From positions 3,224,001-3,288,000 of the forward strand of contig BOPV01000001.1 in assembly GCA_018332375.1 (NCBI GenBank): 64,000 nt of DNA, in the 5' to 3' direction. The first letter of the stretch is position 1. Every line of letters starts with the position of its first letter. This DNA is from Roseiterribacter gracilis. GTDB lineage: Bacteria > Pseudomonadota > Alphaproteobacteria > BOG-932 > Roseiterribacteraceae. Below, in pieces: positions 17,276 to 25,713 of the stretch. A program made the translations under genes and the position numbers. The notes beneath the pieces were generated by a model, which had not been told where the DNA came from, made no database searches, and saw only the letters and a program-made list of their open reading frames with translations.

Positions 17276-18294
17276 CCGAACGTCCGCGCGCAGTCGTACT
17301 GTGGCTGTTGTTTGCTGCTGCGATGGTTTTCGCCATGGCGGTGATCGGTGCGGTCACGCGTCTAACGGAAAGCGGTCTGTCGATCGTCGAATGGAAGCCG
17401 GTGGCGCAGATGCTGCCGCCGCTGTCGCACGCAGAGTGGGAACGCGTCTTCGCGCTCTACAAGGACTCGCCACAATACAGGCTGGTCAATGCGGGCATGA
17501 CGCTCGCCGATTTCCAGCAGATCTTTTTCTGGGAATGGCTGCATCGTTTGTGGGGCCATCTGATCGGGATCGTCTATGCGGTGCCGTTCGTGTGGTTTCT
17601 GCTGAAGCGCGCCATTCCGCGCGGCTGGACGCGACCGATCCTGGGTCTGTTCGGTCTTGGCCTACTGCAGGGTCTGGTCGGCGCCTTCATGGTAGCGAGC
17701 GGTCTGGTCGATCGTCCGTCGGTCAGCCACTACCGGCTGGCGATGCACCTGGTTCTCGCCTTGGCGATTTTCGTTGCAACGATTTGGATCGCGCGCGGCA
17801 TATCTTCGCCGCGTCCGAATGCAACGACGCAAACATTGCGGCTGCGCGGCCACGCAATCGCCGCCTTCACCCTGCTTGCGATCACGATCGTGTGGGGTGC
17901 GTTCACGGCCGGCTTGCGCGCCGGTCTTGTCTACGACACCTGGCCGTTGATGGGTCTGTCCTTGGTGCCGTCGGAATGGCTCGACCTCGCGCCCGCTTGG
18001 ATCAATTTCGTCGAGAACCATGCGACGGTACAGTTCACGCACCGGCTGCTGGCCTATTGCACCTGTCTGCTCGTCATCGCGCTTTCGGCGCGTGCGATCG
18101 GTCTGGCGCGACCGGTCAAACGCTGGGGCCTGATCGCGGCGCATCTCGTTGTGTTGCAGGTCGCGCTGGGCGTTGCGACGGTGCTGTCGCACGTGCCGGT
18201 CTGGCTGGGCGCGCTGCACCAAGCGAATGCAATTCTGTTGCTCGGAGCGCTGACGATGCTGGTCTTCGAACTTGGGTCCAGGCACGCGCGATGA
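17272..18294 (+). CDS. ctaA: Heme A synthase (COX15/CtaA)
   Basis: Eight-helix membrane enzyme that oxidises the C8 methyl of heme O to make heme A for cytochrome oxidase. The 340-residue protein has the hallmark GAVTRLTESGLSIVEWKP near the first helix. Histidine ligand segments are seen in FFWEWLHRLWGHLIG, SHYRLAMHLVLAL, NHATVQFTHRLLAY and GALHQANAILLL. The lack of an N-terminal Cys pair and the VEWKP motif fit the alphaproteobacterial/mitochondrial class. It overlaps the upstream hydrolase gene and the downstream DUF1697 gene by four bases each. Confidence 0.96.
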   Translation: MTERPRAVVLWLLFAAAMVFAMAVIGAVTRLTESGLSIVEWKPVAQMLPPLSHAEWERVFALYKDSPQYRLVNAGMTLADFQQIFFWEWLHRLWGHLIGIVYAVPFVWFLLKRAIPRGWTRPILGLFGLGLLQGLVGAFMVASGLVDRPSVSHYRLAMHLVLALAIFVATIWIARGISSPRPNATTQTLRLRGHAIAAFTLLAITIVWGAFTAGLRAGLVYDTWPLMGLSLVPSEWLDLAPAWINFVENHATVQFTHRLLAYCTCLLVIALSARAIGLARPVKRWGLIAAHLVVLQVALGVATVLSHVPVWLGALHQANAILLLGALTMLVFELGSRHAR

Positions 18295-18830
18295 CGATCC
18301 GCATCGCGCTCTATCGTGCGGTCAATCTCGGCGCCAAAACCAAGCTGCAAATGGCGCCGTTGCGCGCGATGGCGGGTGAGCTCGGTCTCGGCAATCCGCG
18401 CACCCTGATCGCCAGCGGCAATCTCGTGTTCGACGGCGGCGCCAAGAAAGAATCGGCGCTCGAGAAACTGCTCGAGAAAGAGACCGAGGCGCAGTTCGGT
18501 CTCAAGACTGATATTTTTGTGCGCACCGTGCCCGATTGGGACGCGATCATCGCGGCCAATCCATTCCCGCAACAGGCCGACGACGATCCCAGCCATCTGC
18601 TCGCGATGGTGCTGCGTGACGTGCCCGCATCCGACGCCGAGTTACAGGCGGCGATGAAGGGCGGAACCGAACGCGCCAAGATCGTCGGCCGTTGCGCCTA
18701 TCTCTACTATCCCGACGGCGTCGGTGAATCGCGCATCACCACCGCGCTGATCGAGCGCAAGCTGGGAACGCGCGGCACCGCGCGCAACTGGAACACGGTG
18801 CGCAAACTCCAGGTCTTGGCGCAGAGCTAA
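18291..18830 (+). CDS. DUF1697-family protein
   Basis: A 179-residue protein with the DUF1697 pattern: MTIRIALYRAVNLGAKTKLQ at the start, NPRTLIASGNLVFDGG in the middle, and LGTRGTARNWNTVRKL at the end. The family has no established function. The ATG at 18291 overlaps the ctaA stop by four bases, so it is the third gene of a coupled set. A longer frame back to 17301 is a shadow of ctaA. Confidence 0.88.
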   Translation: MTIRIALYRAVNLGAKTKLQMAPLRAMAGELGLGNPRTLIASGNLVFDGGAKKESALEKLLEKETEAQFGLKTDIFVRTVPDWDAIIAANPFPQQADDDPSHLLAMVLRDVPASDAELQAAMKGGTERAKIVGRCAYLYYPDGVGESRITTALIERKLGTRGTARNWNTVRKLQVLAQS

Positions 18831-18869
18831 TCGAACGAGGTCGCACGTCTTTGATGTGCGGCTTTTCAA

Positions 18870-19409
18870 TTACTGCTGCGGCTGAATCATGATCTGAAAA
18901 TAGTGCCAGACATTGTCTTCCGGACCGTTGGTCAGGCGCTTCTGCGTCTTGCCGCCCGGCCAGAACAGATTGCCGCCCTTGCCCTGCATGCCCGTATATT
19001 CTTCGCCGTTCATCGTGGTGATGCCCCACGCCGCACCGTGATTGCGCCGGAAGATCTCGCCGACGTAAAAGCCGAATGCCTTGCCGTAATCGTCAATCGC
19101 CTTCTGTGGCGGCCGGACGCGCCGAGCGTCTTCGTACATTTGCCCCAGAATTTTTTCGATCTGCTGTACGCTTGCGTCGGAAAAATCCAGTTCGACATCG
19201 AACTGCGCGCGCGCGAAATCGACCACGTCGAGCGCATAGGCCTCTGCGATTTGTTGAATCTTCGCTTCGGCACGAAAGCTGCCCGCCATGGGTCCAGCCT
19301 CGGGCACTACGGTCGCGGCAGAACGGTGCCGGTTAAAGATCGCGCGCAGAATCGATTTCATGTCGGCCAACTGACCGTTCCGAAGCAGATTCGGCAAGCG
19401 TTTCCGCAT
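18870..19409 (-). CDS. Conserved hypothetical protein, 179 residues
   Basis: I do not recognise this protein with certainty. It is soluble and mostly helical. The block KAIDDYGKAFGFYVGEIFRR followed by HGAAWGITTMNGEEY and NLFWPGGKTQKRL recalls DUF3806-like proteins, which is only a suggestion. It ends NVWHYFQIMIQPQQ. The frame opens at 19409 (MRKRLPNLLRNGQ); an internal ATG at 19361 (MKSILRAIF) is an equally good start, and I see no decisive ribosome-binding site for either. It converges on the DUF1697 gene and has no obvious operon partner. Confidence 0.65.
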   Translation of the reverse strand: MRKRLPNLLRNGQLADMKSILRAIFNRHRSAATVVPEAGPMAGSFRAEAKIQQIAEAYALDVVDFARAQFDVELDFSDASVQQIEKILGQMYEDARRVRPPQKAIDDYGKAFGFYVGEIFRRNHGAAWGITTMNGEEYTGMQGKGGNLFWPGGKTQKRLTNGPEDNVWHYFQIMIQPQQ

Positions 19410-19449
19410 GGCGGGAATAACGGCAATCCGGCGCTATGTTTCCTCCGGC

Positions 19450-20725
19450 CTAGGCCGCCTGCGGTTTGCGTAACGTCATCACCAGCAACGATGCGACCAG
19501 GCACAGTGCGCCGGCAACGATGAATGCAGGCAGATAGGTCGCGAAGTTGGAGCGCGAGAAGCCGCCGCCAAAGGCTGCGAACGCGGCGCCGATCTGGTGG
19601 AAGGTGAAGATCCAGCCGAACACCATGCCGGCGCGTTCGCGACCGAACTTGTCGGCGGTCAGGCGCACGGTCGGCGGCACGGTCGCGATCCAGTCGAGAC
19701 CGTAGAACATCGCGAAGATCGACAGGCCGTAGAGCGAGAAATCGGTGAACGGCAGGAACAGCAACGATAGGCCGCGCAGCCCGTAATACCAGAAGAGCAG
19801 CCAGCGATTGTCGAACCGGTCCGACAGCCAGCCCGATCCGACCGTGCCGGCGAAATCGAACAGACCCATCAGCGCCAGCATGCTCGCAGCCGTGACGGCA
19901 GCGAGCCCGTAGTCGCCGCACAAGGCGACGAAGTGAGTCTGCACGAGACCGTTGGTGCTGGCGCCGCAGATGAAAAACGTCGCACCGAGAATCCAGAAGA
20001 CGCGCGTGCCGGCCGCATCGCGCAACACGCGCAGCGGCGTTGCGAACAGCGCGGAAAAGCTACGATCGACGGGCGGGGGTGCGACCGGTGTGGTTTCGCC
20101 CAGCGGTGCCAGGCCAAGATCGAACGGCCGGTCGCGCATCAAGGCCATCACCGCGATTGCGGCCAGCGCAATCATCGCGACGACGAAGAGCAACGCGCTG
20201 CGCCAGCCATAGCGTTCGGTGAGCGACGCAAGCAGCGGCAGAAAAACGAGCTGACCGGTTGCAGAACTTGCGGTCAGCAAGCCGACAACCAGACCGCGTC
20301 GTGCGGTTGAACCAGCGTGTCGCGACCGTCGCCGCCAACACAAGCGCGGTCAGGCCGGTGCCGACGCCGAGCACGATTCCCCAGGTGAAGACCAACTGCC
20401 AGAGATGCGTCATCTGCAGCGACAGGATCAGGCCCGATGCGATCATCAGCAGCGCGATCGTCACGACTCGGCGCACGCCGAAGCGGTTCATGAACGACGC
20501 CGCAAACGGACCAAGCAGGCCGAACAACAACATGCGCACCGCCAGCGCGGCGGAAATGTCCGCGGCACTCCAGCCGAATTCGCGTTGCAGCGGCACCATC
20601 AACACGCCCGGCGCGCCGACGGCGCCGGCGGTGACGAGCAAGGTCAGGAAGGTCGCAACGACGACGGCCCAGCCGTAATGCACGCTGCGGCGCGCGAGAA
20701 AGGGGGCGAGATGCGCGGACAGCAT
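19450..20725 (-). pseudogene. MFS transporter gene interrupted by a frameshift
   Basis: Two overlapping frames encode the halves of one major-facilitator protein of about 425 residues. The N-terminal half starts at the ATG at 20725 (MLSAHLAPFLARRSVHYGWA) and runs in frame to about VATRWFNR. The C-terminal half continues as RRGLVVGLLTASSATGQ in another frame and ends at 19450. Near 20302 one extra base, or two missing, would restore WFNRRRGLVVGLL, the usual loop and helix 5. Both halves otherwise keep MFS features (for example FMNRFGVRRVV and SDRFDNRW). It may be a real recent mutation or a sequencing error. It is divergent from a TetR gene that probably controls it. Confidence 0.85.
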
Positions 20726-20740
20726 GGCCAAGCCTCTTAA

Positions 20741-20783
20741 ATGACGATCATCATCAAACTTGCGTTTAGATGATGGGTGTCAT
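20741..20783. promoter_or_regulatory. Probable TetR operator between the MFS and tetR genes
   Basis: An imperfect dyad: outer arms ATGAC (20741) and GTCAT (20779-20783), inner arms ATCATC..AAC (20750-20759) and GTT..GATGAT (20764-20774). It occupies the 99-base gap between the divergent transporter pseudogene and the TetR-family gene, the usual place for an autoregulatory operator. Confidence 0.55.
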
Positions 20784-20824
20784 ATATGTCTGTCAAGCGC
20801 TGGGGCGCAGAGGAGCCATGAGCG

Positions 20825-21400
20825 ATGCGGGTCAGTCGGGAAAAGGCCGCCGAGAACCGGGCGCATGTCGTTGCGACCGCCAGCCGTCTGTTTCGGCAGA
20901 AAGGGTTCGATGGGATCGGCGTCGCCGATCTGATGAAAGAAGCCGGCCTGACGCATGGCGGCTTCTACGGTCAGTTTGACTCGAAAGAGCAGCTCGCGAT
21001 CGAAGCGAGCCAGCTACAGCACGACGCATCGGCAGCGAAATGGCGCGCCACGGTCGAAGCCAATCCGAAACGTCCGTTCGACGCGCTGGTCGACCAGTAT
21101 CTCAGCAAGCGTCATTGCGACGAGCTGGGCGGCTGCATGTTTGCGGCGCTCGCAGCCGATGCAGCGCGCCAGGGCGACGCAGTGCGCGCGACCTTCACCG
21201 ACGGGCTGGAAGGGTTGCTCGCCGTGTTGGTCGAAGTGTCGCCGGGCCGCACCAAAGAAGCGCGCCGCCGCGCCGCAATCGCGACCATGGCGCAGCTTGT
21301 CGGCACGGTCGTGCTGGCACGCGCGGTCGACAGTCGTGCGCTGGCGGATGAAATCCGCACCGCCAGCGTTGCGTCGTTGAAAGCTGCAGCAGCGGGCTAG
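20825..21400 (+). CDS. TetR/AcrR-family transcriptional regulator
   Basis: A 191-residue repressor. The N-terminal helix-turn-helix spans about 10-50 (ATASRLFRQKGFDGIGVADL and AGLTHGGFYGQFDSKEQL). The ligand-binding half is helical and contains GGCMFAALAADAARQ, a pattern typical of the TetR group near efflux or detoxification genes. It is divergent from the frameshifted MFS gene across a dyad-containing gap. The stop codon shares CTAG (21397-21400) with the stop of the penicillin-binding protein gene on the other strand. Confidence 0.93.
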   Translation: MRVSREKAAENRAHVVATASRLFRQKGFDGIGVADLMKEAGLTHGGFYGQFDSKEQLAIEASQLQHDASAAKWRATVEANPKRPFDALVDQYLSKRHCDELGGCMFAALAADAARQGDAVRATFTDGLEGLLAVLVEVSPGRTKEARRRAAIATMAQLVGTVVLARAVDSRALADEIRTASVASLKAAAAG

Positions 21401-23853
21401 TACAGCCCGCCCGTACCCGTCGTTGCGGCCGGCGTCGCTTTCGACAAATCGTTGCCGACCATCTGATCGTCGCCGCGTCCGGGTTCGGTGCCCGGCAGAT
21501 AGGCCTGCCAGATCGCGCGCGGATCGCCGAGACCAGTCTGGTTGCCGGTCGACGGATCGATACGCACCAGCTTCAAGCCGGACGGAATGCGGAACGGTGT
21601 CGGCGGTTCGTCGGCCAATGCCTTTGCGATGAATTCCTTGAACACCGGCGCCGACACGCCGCCGCCGGTTTCCTTGTCGCCCATCGGCTTGGGATCGTCG
21701 TAGCCGATGAACACACCGGCTGCGAGGTTGGGCGAGAAGCCGACGAACCACACGTCTTTGGATTCGTTTGTCGTGCCGGTCTTGCCTGCCAACGGACGAC
21801 GCAACTGGCCGACGATCGCGGCGGTGCCGCGTTGCACGACGCCTTCCAGCATTTGCGTCAACTGATAGACGGTGCGCGGATCGTCGATCTGTTCGCGATC
21901 GTCGGGCGGCAACGGCGTCGCTTGTTTGCCCCAACCGACATTGGTGCAGTACTCGCAACCACGTTGGTCGTGGCGATACAGCGTCTTGCCGTAGCGATCC
22001 TGTATGCGGTCGATCAAGGTCGGCTGGATGCGTTTGCCGCCATTCGCCAACATCGAATAGGCGGTGACCATGCGCATCAACGTCGTTTCGCCGGCGCCCA
22101 GCGCCATCGACAGAACCGCGGGCATGTTGTCGACGATGCCGAACTTGCGCGCGGTCTCGACGATCTTCGGCATACCGATCGCAGCGGCGACGCGCACGGT
22201 GCAGACGTTGCGCGACTTTTCCAGCGCGACGCGCAACGGCATCGGACCATAGAAGCCGCCGCCGTAATTTTCCGGCGCCCAACGCGGCAGGCCCGGGCCC
22301 TGGTCGTATTCGACCGGCTCGTCGAGCACGATCGTCGACGGGGTGAAGCCGTTATTGAGCGCGGTCAGATAGACGAATGGTTTGAAGCTCGAACCCGGCT
22401 GGCGCATCGCCTGCGTCGCGCGATTGAATTCGCTGGTCGCATACGAGAAGCCGCCGACCATCGCCAGCACGCGGCCCGATTCCGGATCCATCGCAACGAA
22501 CGCACCGTTGACGGCGGGCACCTGACGCAGCTTCCAACGCATCGCCACCGGCGCTTCTTCTTTCGGCGCTTCGCCCTTCTTCGGCTTGGCGACCGGCGCC
22601 GGCTTTTCATCGACCGGAAGATTTTCGACGTAGATCACGTCGGCGACTTTCACCACCGAGTCGACGTCTTTCGGAAACGCACCGAGGCCGCCTGTGGCCA
22701 ACACCGGTCGCGCCCATTTGACGTCGGCCAAACGCAGCTCGGCGGTTTTGCCGTCGGCGAATCCGATCTTTGCGTGTTCTTTGCCGGTTTCGAGCACCGC
22801 TGCAGCGCGCCACGTATCGGCACCTTCGGGCACCGGAATGGCGGCCAGCTGCTTGGCCCAATCATTCATCGTTTTGAATTGCTGCACGGCGCCGCGATAG
22901 CCGTGGCGTTCGTCGTAATCGATCAGGCCGCGGCGCAGCGCGGTGACCGCAATCTGTTGCAGCTTGGGATCCAAGGTCGTGCGCACCGACAGACCGCCGC
23001 CATAGAGACCGTTGCTGCCATAGCGGCCGATCAATTGGCGGCGCACTTCTTCGGTGAAATGTCCGGCGACGACGGTGTCGGCGTCGCGCTGGCGCACGGT
23101 GATCGCCTGCGCCTTGGCTTCTTTCGCTTCGGCATCGGTGACGACGCCGTCTTCGAGCATGCGATCGATGACGTAGTTGCGGCGCGCGACTGCAGCTTCG
23201 TAGTGGCGCAGCGGATTGTAATTGTGCGGCGCCTTCGGCAGCGCGGCGAGGAAAGCGCTTTCCGACAGGTTCAGCTCGTCGAGCGACTTGCCGAAATAGG
23301 CCTGGGCTGCAGCAGCGACGCCGTACGACTGGAAGCCGAGATTGATCTCGTTGAGATAGATTTCGAGAATGCGCGGCTTCGACAGCACGCTTTCGATGCG
23401 ATAGGCGAGCACCGCTTCCTTCGCCTTGCGTACATAGCTGACTTCGTTGTTCAGGAAGAAGATGCGCGTGACCTGCTGCGTGATCGTCGACGCGCCGATC
23501 GGGCGGCGGTTGCCGCCGGCATTCTTCAAGTTGGTCAACATGGCGCGCACGCTGCCGCCGATGTCGACGCCGTCATGCTCGTAGAAATTCTTGTCTTCGG
23601 CCGACAGGAACGCATTCACCAGACGCTGCGGGATTGCATCGATCGGAACGAAGATGCGGCGCTCGGTGGCGAACTCGGCCAGCATGCGTCCGTCGCCGGC
23701 GTGAATGCGCGTCGCGACCTTGGGTTCGTATTCTTTCAAGGTCGAATAGTCGGGCAGGTCCTTCGTCAGCGTTTTGAACGCGACGATCAGAACCACGAGG
23801 CCAACGATCGCCAAAAAGGCGAAGGCCGAAAACAGAACGGCAAGCACGCGCAT
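21397..23853 (-). CDS. mrcA: Penicillin-binding protein 1A (bifunctional glycosyltransferase/transpeptidase)
   Basis: Class A PBP that polymerises and cross-links peptidoglycan, anchored by one N-terminal helix (VLAVLFSAFAFLAIVGLVVL). The 818-residue protein has the glycosyltransferase motifs AFLSAEDKNFYEHDGVD, GASTITQQVTRIFF and ILEIYLNEINLG. The transpeptidase motifs are SSFK (in QPGSSFKPFVY, near residue 487), SRN (EKSRNVCTV) and KTGTTNESKD. An OB-like insert between the two domains carries a lysine/proline-rich loop (KPAPVAKPKKGEAPKEEAP). Length and motifs are normal. It is followed upstream on the same strand by the amidase gene, 42 bases away, so the two wall genes are likely co-transcribed. 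Confidence 0.96.
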   Translation of the reverse strand: MRVLAVLFSAFAFLAIVGLVVLIVAFKTLTKDLPDYSTLKEYEPKVATRIHAGDGRMLAEFATERRIFVPIDAIPQRLVNAFLSAEDKNFYEHDGVDIGGSVRAMLTNLKNAGGNRRPIGASTITQQVTRIFFLNNEVSYVRKAKEAVLAYRIESVLSKPRILEIYLNEINLGFQSYGVAAAAQAYFGKSLDELNLSESAFLAALPKAPHNYNPLRHYEAAVARRNYVIDRMLEDGVVTDAEAKEAKAQAITVRQRDADTVVAGHFTEEVRRQLIGRYGSNGLYGGGLSVRTTLDPKLQQIAVTALRRGLIDYDERHGYRGAVQQFKTMNDWAKQLAAIPVPEGADTWRAAAVLETGKEHAKIGFADGKTAELRLADVKWARPVLATGGLGAFPKDVDSVVKVADVIYVENLPVDEKPAPVAKPKKGEAPKEEAPVAMRWKLRQVPAVNGAFVAMDPESGRVLAMVGGFSYATSEFNRATQAMRQPGSSFKPFVYLTALNNGFTPSTIVLDEPVEYDQGPGLPRWAPENYGGGFYGPMPLRVALEKSRNVCTVRVAAAIGMPKIVETARKFGIVDNMPAVLSMALGAGETTLMRMVTAYSMLANGGKRIQPTLIDRIQDRYGKTLYRHDQRGCEYCTNVGWGKQATPLPPDDREQIDDPRTVYQLTQMLEGVVQRGTAAIVGQLRRPLAGKTGTTNESKDVWFVGFSPNLAAGVFIGYDDPKPMGDKETGGGVSAPVFKEFIAKALADEPPTPFRIPSGLKLVRIDPSTGNQTGLGDPRAIWQAYLPGTEPGRGDDQMVGNDLSKATPAATTGTGGLY

Positions 23854-23895
23854 TGAGAAATCCTTGGGGGCGCCAGGCGCTGGCGACAGCCGACT

Positions 23896-25299
23896 TTAAC
23901 GCCGAACAGGCCCGCTGATCGCGGCAAAATAACGGTCGACCGCATGAAGCATCGCCTGGGCGAAGCGTCGCTGGTGGGTCGGGTCCGCCAACAGCTTGGA
24001 ATCGCTGCTGTCTGATAGGTAACCCATCTCGACCAGGATCGAGGGCATGTCGGGCGCCTTCAGCACCGCAAACCCCGCCGACCGGTGCGGGTTCGCAACC
24101 GTCCGGATCCCGGTCGACTGTAATTCGTGCACCACGGTGGCGGCGAAGCGGTTCGACTGGTTGTTGGTCTCGCGCATCGTGAGGTCGGCGAGAATGCCGG
24201 CGACGTCGTCGTCGCCGACCGCCACGCCGCCCAACAAGTCGGCGCGGTTTTCTTTGCGCGCCAGACGCTCGGCCTGCGCGTCCGATGCTTTGCCCGACAA
24301 CGTGTAGACGGTGGCGCCGCGCGCCGAACGGCCGGCGACAGTTTGCGGTCCGTCTGCTGTGGAATCGGCATGCAGCGAAATGAACAGCTCGCCGGCTGCT
24401 TGCCGCCCCAGTTTCACGCGATCACCCAGCACGACGAAATCGTCGGTCGGTCGAGTCAGCACGACGCGATAGCGGCCGCTCTCTTCCAGCGCGCGCTTCA
24501 CCGCCAGTGAGTTGGCGTAGGTGACTTCTTTTTCGAAATAGCCGTTCACGCTTTCAGCGCCTGGATCGACGCCGCCATGCCCTGCGTCGAGCACGATCAG
24601 GCGCGGTCCGGATTTTTCTTTGCCGCTGCTGGGGCGCGTCGGCGCGGTCGGCAACGCAGCGGCCGGTGCGGTCACCGCCGCCTGCTGTTTCGGTTGGGAA
24701 GGCGTATCGACCGGTGCCGGTGCCTTGGGGGCGGCGACGGTGGGGGCGACGGGTTCGAGGCGTTTGGGCTCGGCTGGTTTGGGCTCCATGCCTGGCGGCA
24801 GGCGCAGCGTGCCGGCGCCGGGGAAGGCCGCGGCGGCGGTACGCGATGCGGGCTCGGCCGCCGGTGCCGCGCGGCGACCCCAGCTTTTGCCCAAGGACAG
24901 CGCGAATTCGATCGGGCCGGTCGGCTCGAGATCCAGAACGAACCGGGCCGGGCTGTGCCCGTCCGGCAGCATGCCGACCGCATTTACGACCTTGGCCGGC
25001 TTGGCCAATTCCAAGATCAGCCGAGTCGTCGCGCCCTCGGTCTCGGCCTTCCAGCTCTTAATAAGCGCGCGGCCGTTGCCGGACGGGCCGTGTTTGAAGT
25101 CCAGCGCCGGCATCTCGACCACGACGCGCTTGGGTCCGTCGGCCAGGGTGACGCGGAAGTCGCGGATCTCGCCCAGCTCCAACATAAAGCGGGTTCGGCC
25201 GCCCGGTTCGCCCAGCCGCACCTCCTGCACTGCCACGCCAGCCAGCGCGGGCAGCGGCAAAAGCAGCAGACAGAGGATGGTGAAAACGCGACGCAACAC
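23896..25299 (-). CDS. Periplasmic N-acetylmuramoyl-L-alanine amidase (AMIN plus Amidase_3)
   Basis: Cell-separation amidase of the AmiC type. A GTG at 25299 begins a signal peptide (VLRRVFTILCLLLLPLPALA). An AMIN-like beta domain follows (from VAVQEVRLGEPGGRTRFML), then a Pro/Ala-rich linker of roughly 90 residues, and a zinc Amidase_3 domain. That domain has IVLDAGHGGVDPGAE, ISLHADS and ILVEMGYLS supplying the zinc ligands and catalytic glutamate. The length is 467 residues. The open frame continues upstream to 26538, but that part is antisense to rne and is rejected. GGAG lies 10 bases before the GTG. The gene is divergent from rne and precedes mrcA. Confidence 0.93.
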   Translation of the reverse strand: MLRRVFTILCLLLLPLPALAGVAVQEVRLGEPGGRTRFMLELGEIRDFRVTLADGPKRVVVEMPALDFKHGPSGNGRALIKSWKAETEGATTRLILELAKPAKVVNAVGMLPDGHSPARFVLDLEPTGPIEFALSLGKSWGRRAAPAAEPASRTAAAAFPGAGTLRLPPGMEPKPAEPKRLEPVAPTVAAPKAPAPVDTPSQPKQQAAVTAPAAALPTAPTRPSSGKEKSGPRLIVLDAGHGGVDPGAESVNGYFEKEVTYANSLAVKRALEESGRYRVVLTRPTDDFVVLGDRVKLGRQAAGELFISLHADSTADGPQTVAGRSARGATVYTLSGKASDAQAERLARKENRADLLGGVAVGDDDVAGILADLTMRETNNQSNRFAATVVHELQSTGIRTVANPHRSAGFAVLKAPDMPSILVEMGYLSDSSDSKLLADPTHQRRFAQAMLHAVDRYFAAISGPVRR

Positions 25300-25713
25300 C
25301 CGGGAATCACTCCAATTCGGCCCCGATTCGGACCGTCGGGCCCGTTGTACGGGACGGTCCCGCGTCGGCCCAAGCCGTTCCGTGGGCGGTCGGTTGGACC
25401 GGGGCCGCCGCTTGTCGCCGTCAGGGTTGTGGATGGGTGGTCGGGTCCCTATGGTACCGGCCGCGACCAGCCTGGCCGTTGTGACGTACGTATCGTCGCT
25501 TCCCCGGTCGGCTGAACGGATTTCGTCTTCACGCGAGCGGTGCCCCGGCACAACTCTGCGACCCGCCCCGTCCTGGCTGCCCTTTTTGTGCGCCGTTTGA
25601 CGGGAACGCGCGGTTCGCGGATCGGACCCGCTCCCGAACCCGAGGATCGGCCCGTCGTTGCCCGCCCGTCGCACGGGCGCCGCCGGCACCCGGACCTCGT
25701 AGGAAAAATACGC
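25300..25713. promoter_or_regulatory. Divergent control region between the amidase gene and rne
   Basis: A 414-base gene-free gap. It must hold the promoters of both genes. Long 5' leaders of rne are known in E. coli to mediate feedback by RNase E itself, and a long leader here would fit, but that is inference. The clearest structure is a hairpin at 25330-25360. I see no convincing -35/-10 pair and no small gene. Confidence 0.5.
25330..25360. repeat. Strong inverted repeat upstream of the amidase gene
   Basis: GGACCGT (25330-25336) plus CCCGT (25341-25345) pair with ACGGG (25349-25353) plus ACGGTCC (25354-25360), leaving a three-base loop and a four-base bulge. It lies 31 to 61 bases before the amidase GTG on the minus strand and about 350 bases before rne. 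It could be a leader stem or an operator. Confidence 0.5.

Noticed and set aside
21014-22282. A 422-codon minus-strand frame overlapping tetR and mrcA
   Set aside because: It is a shadow frame of mrcA in the same region; its translation is Arg-rich with no recognisable domain.
25300-25713. A small gene between the amidase and rne genes
   Set aside because: The region is open in several frames only because of GC bias; no start with a ribosome-binding site or protein-like composition was found.
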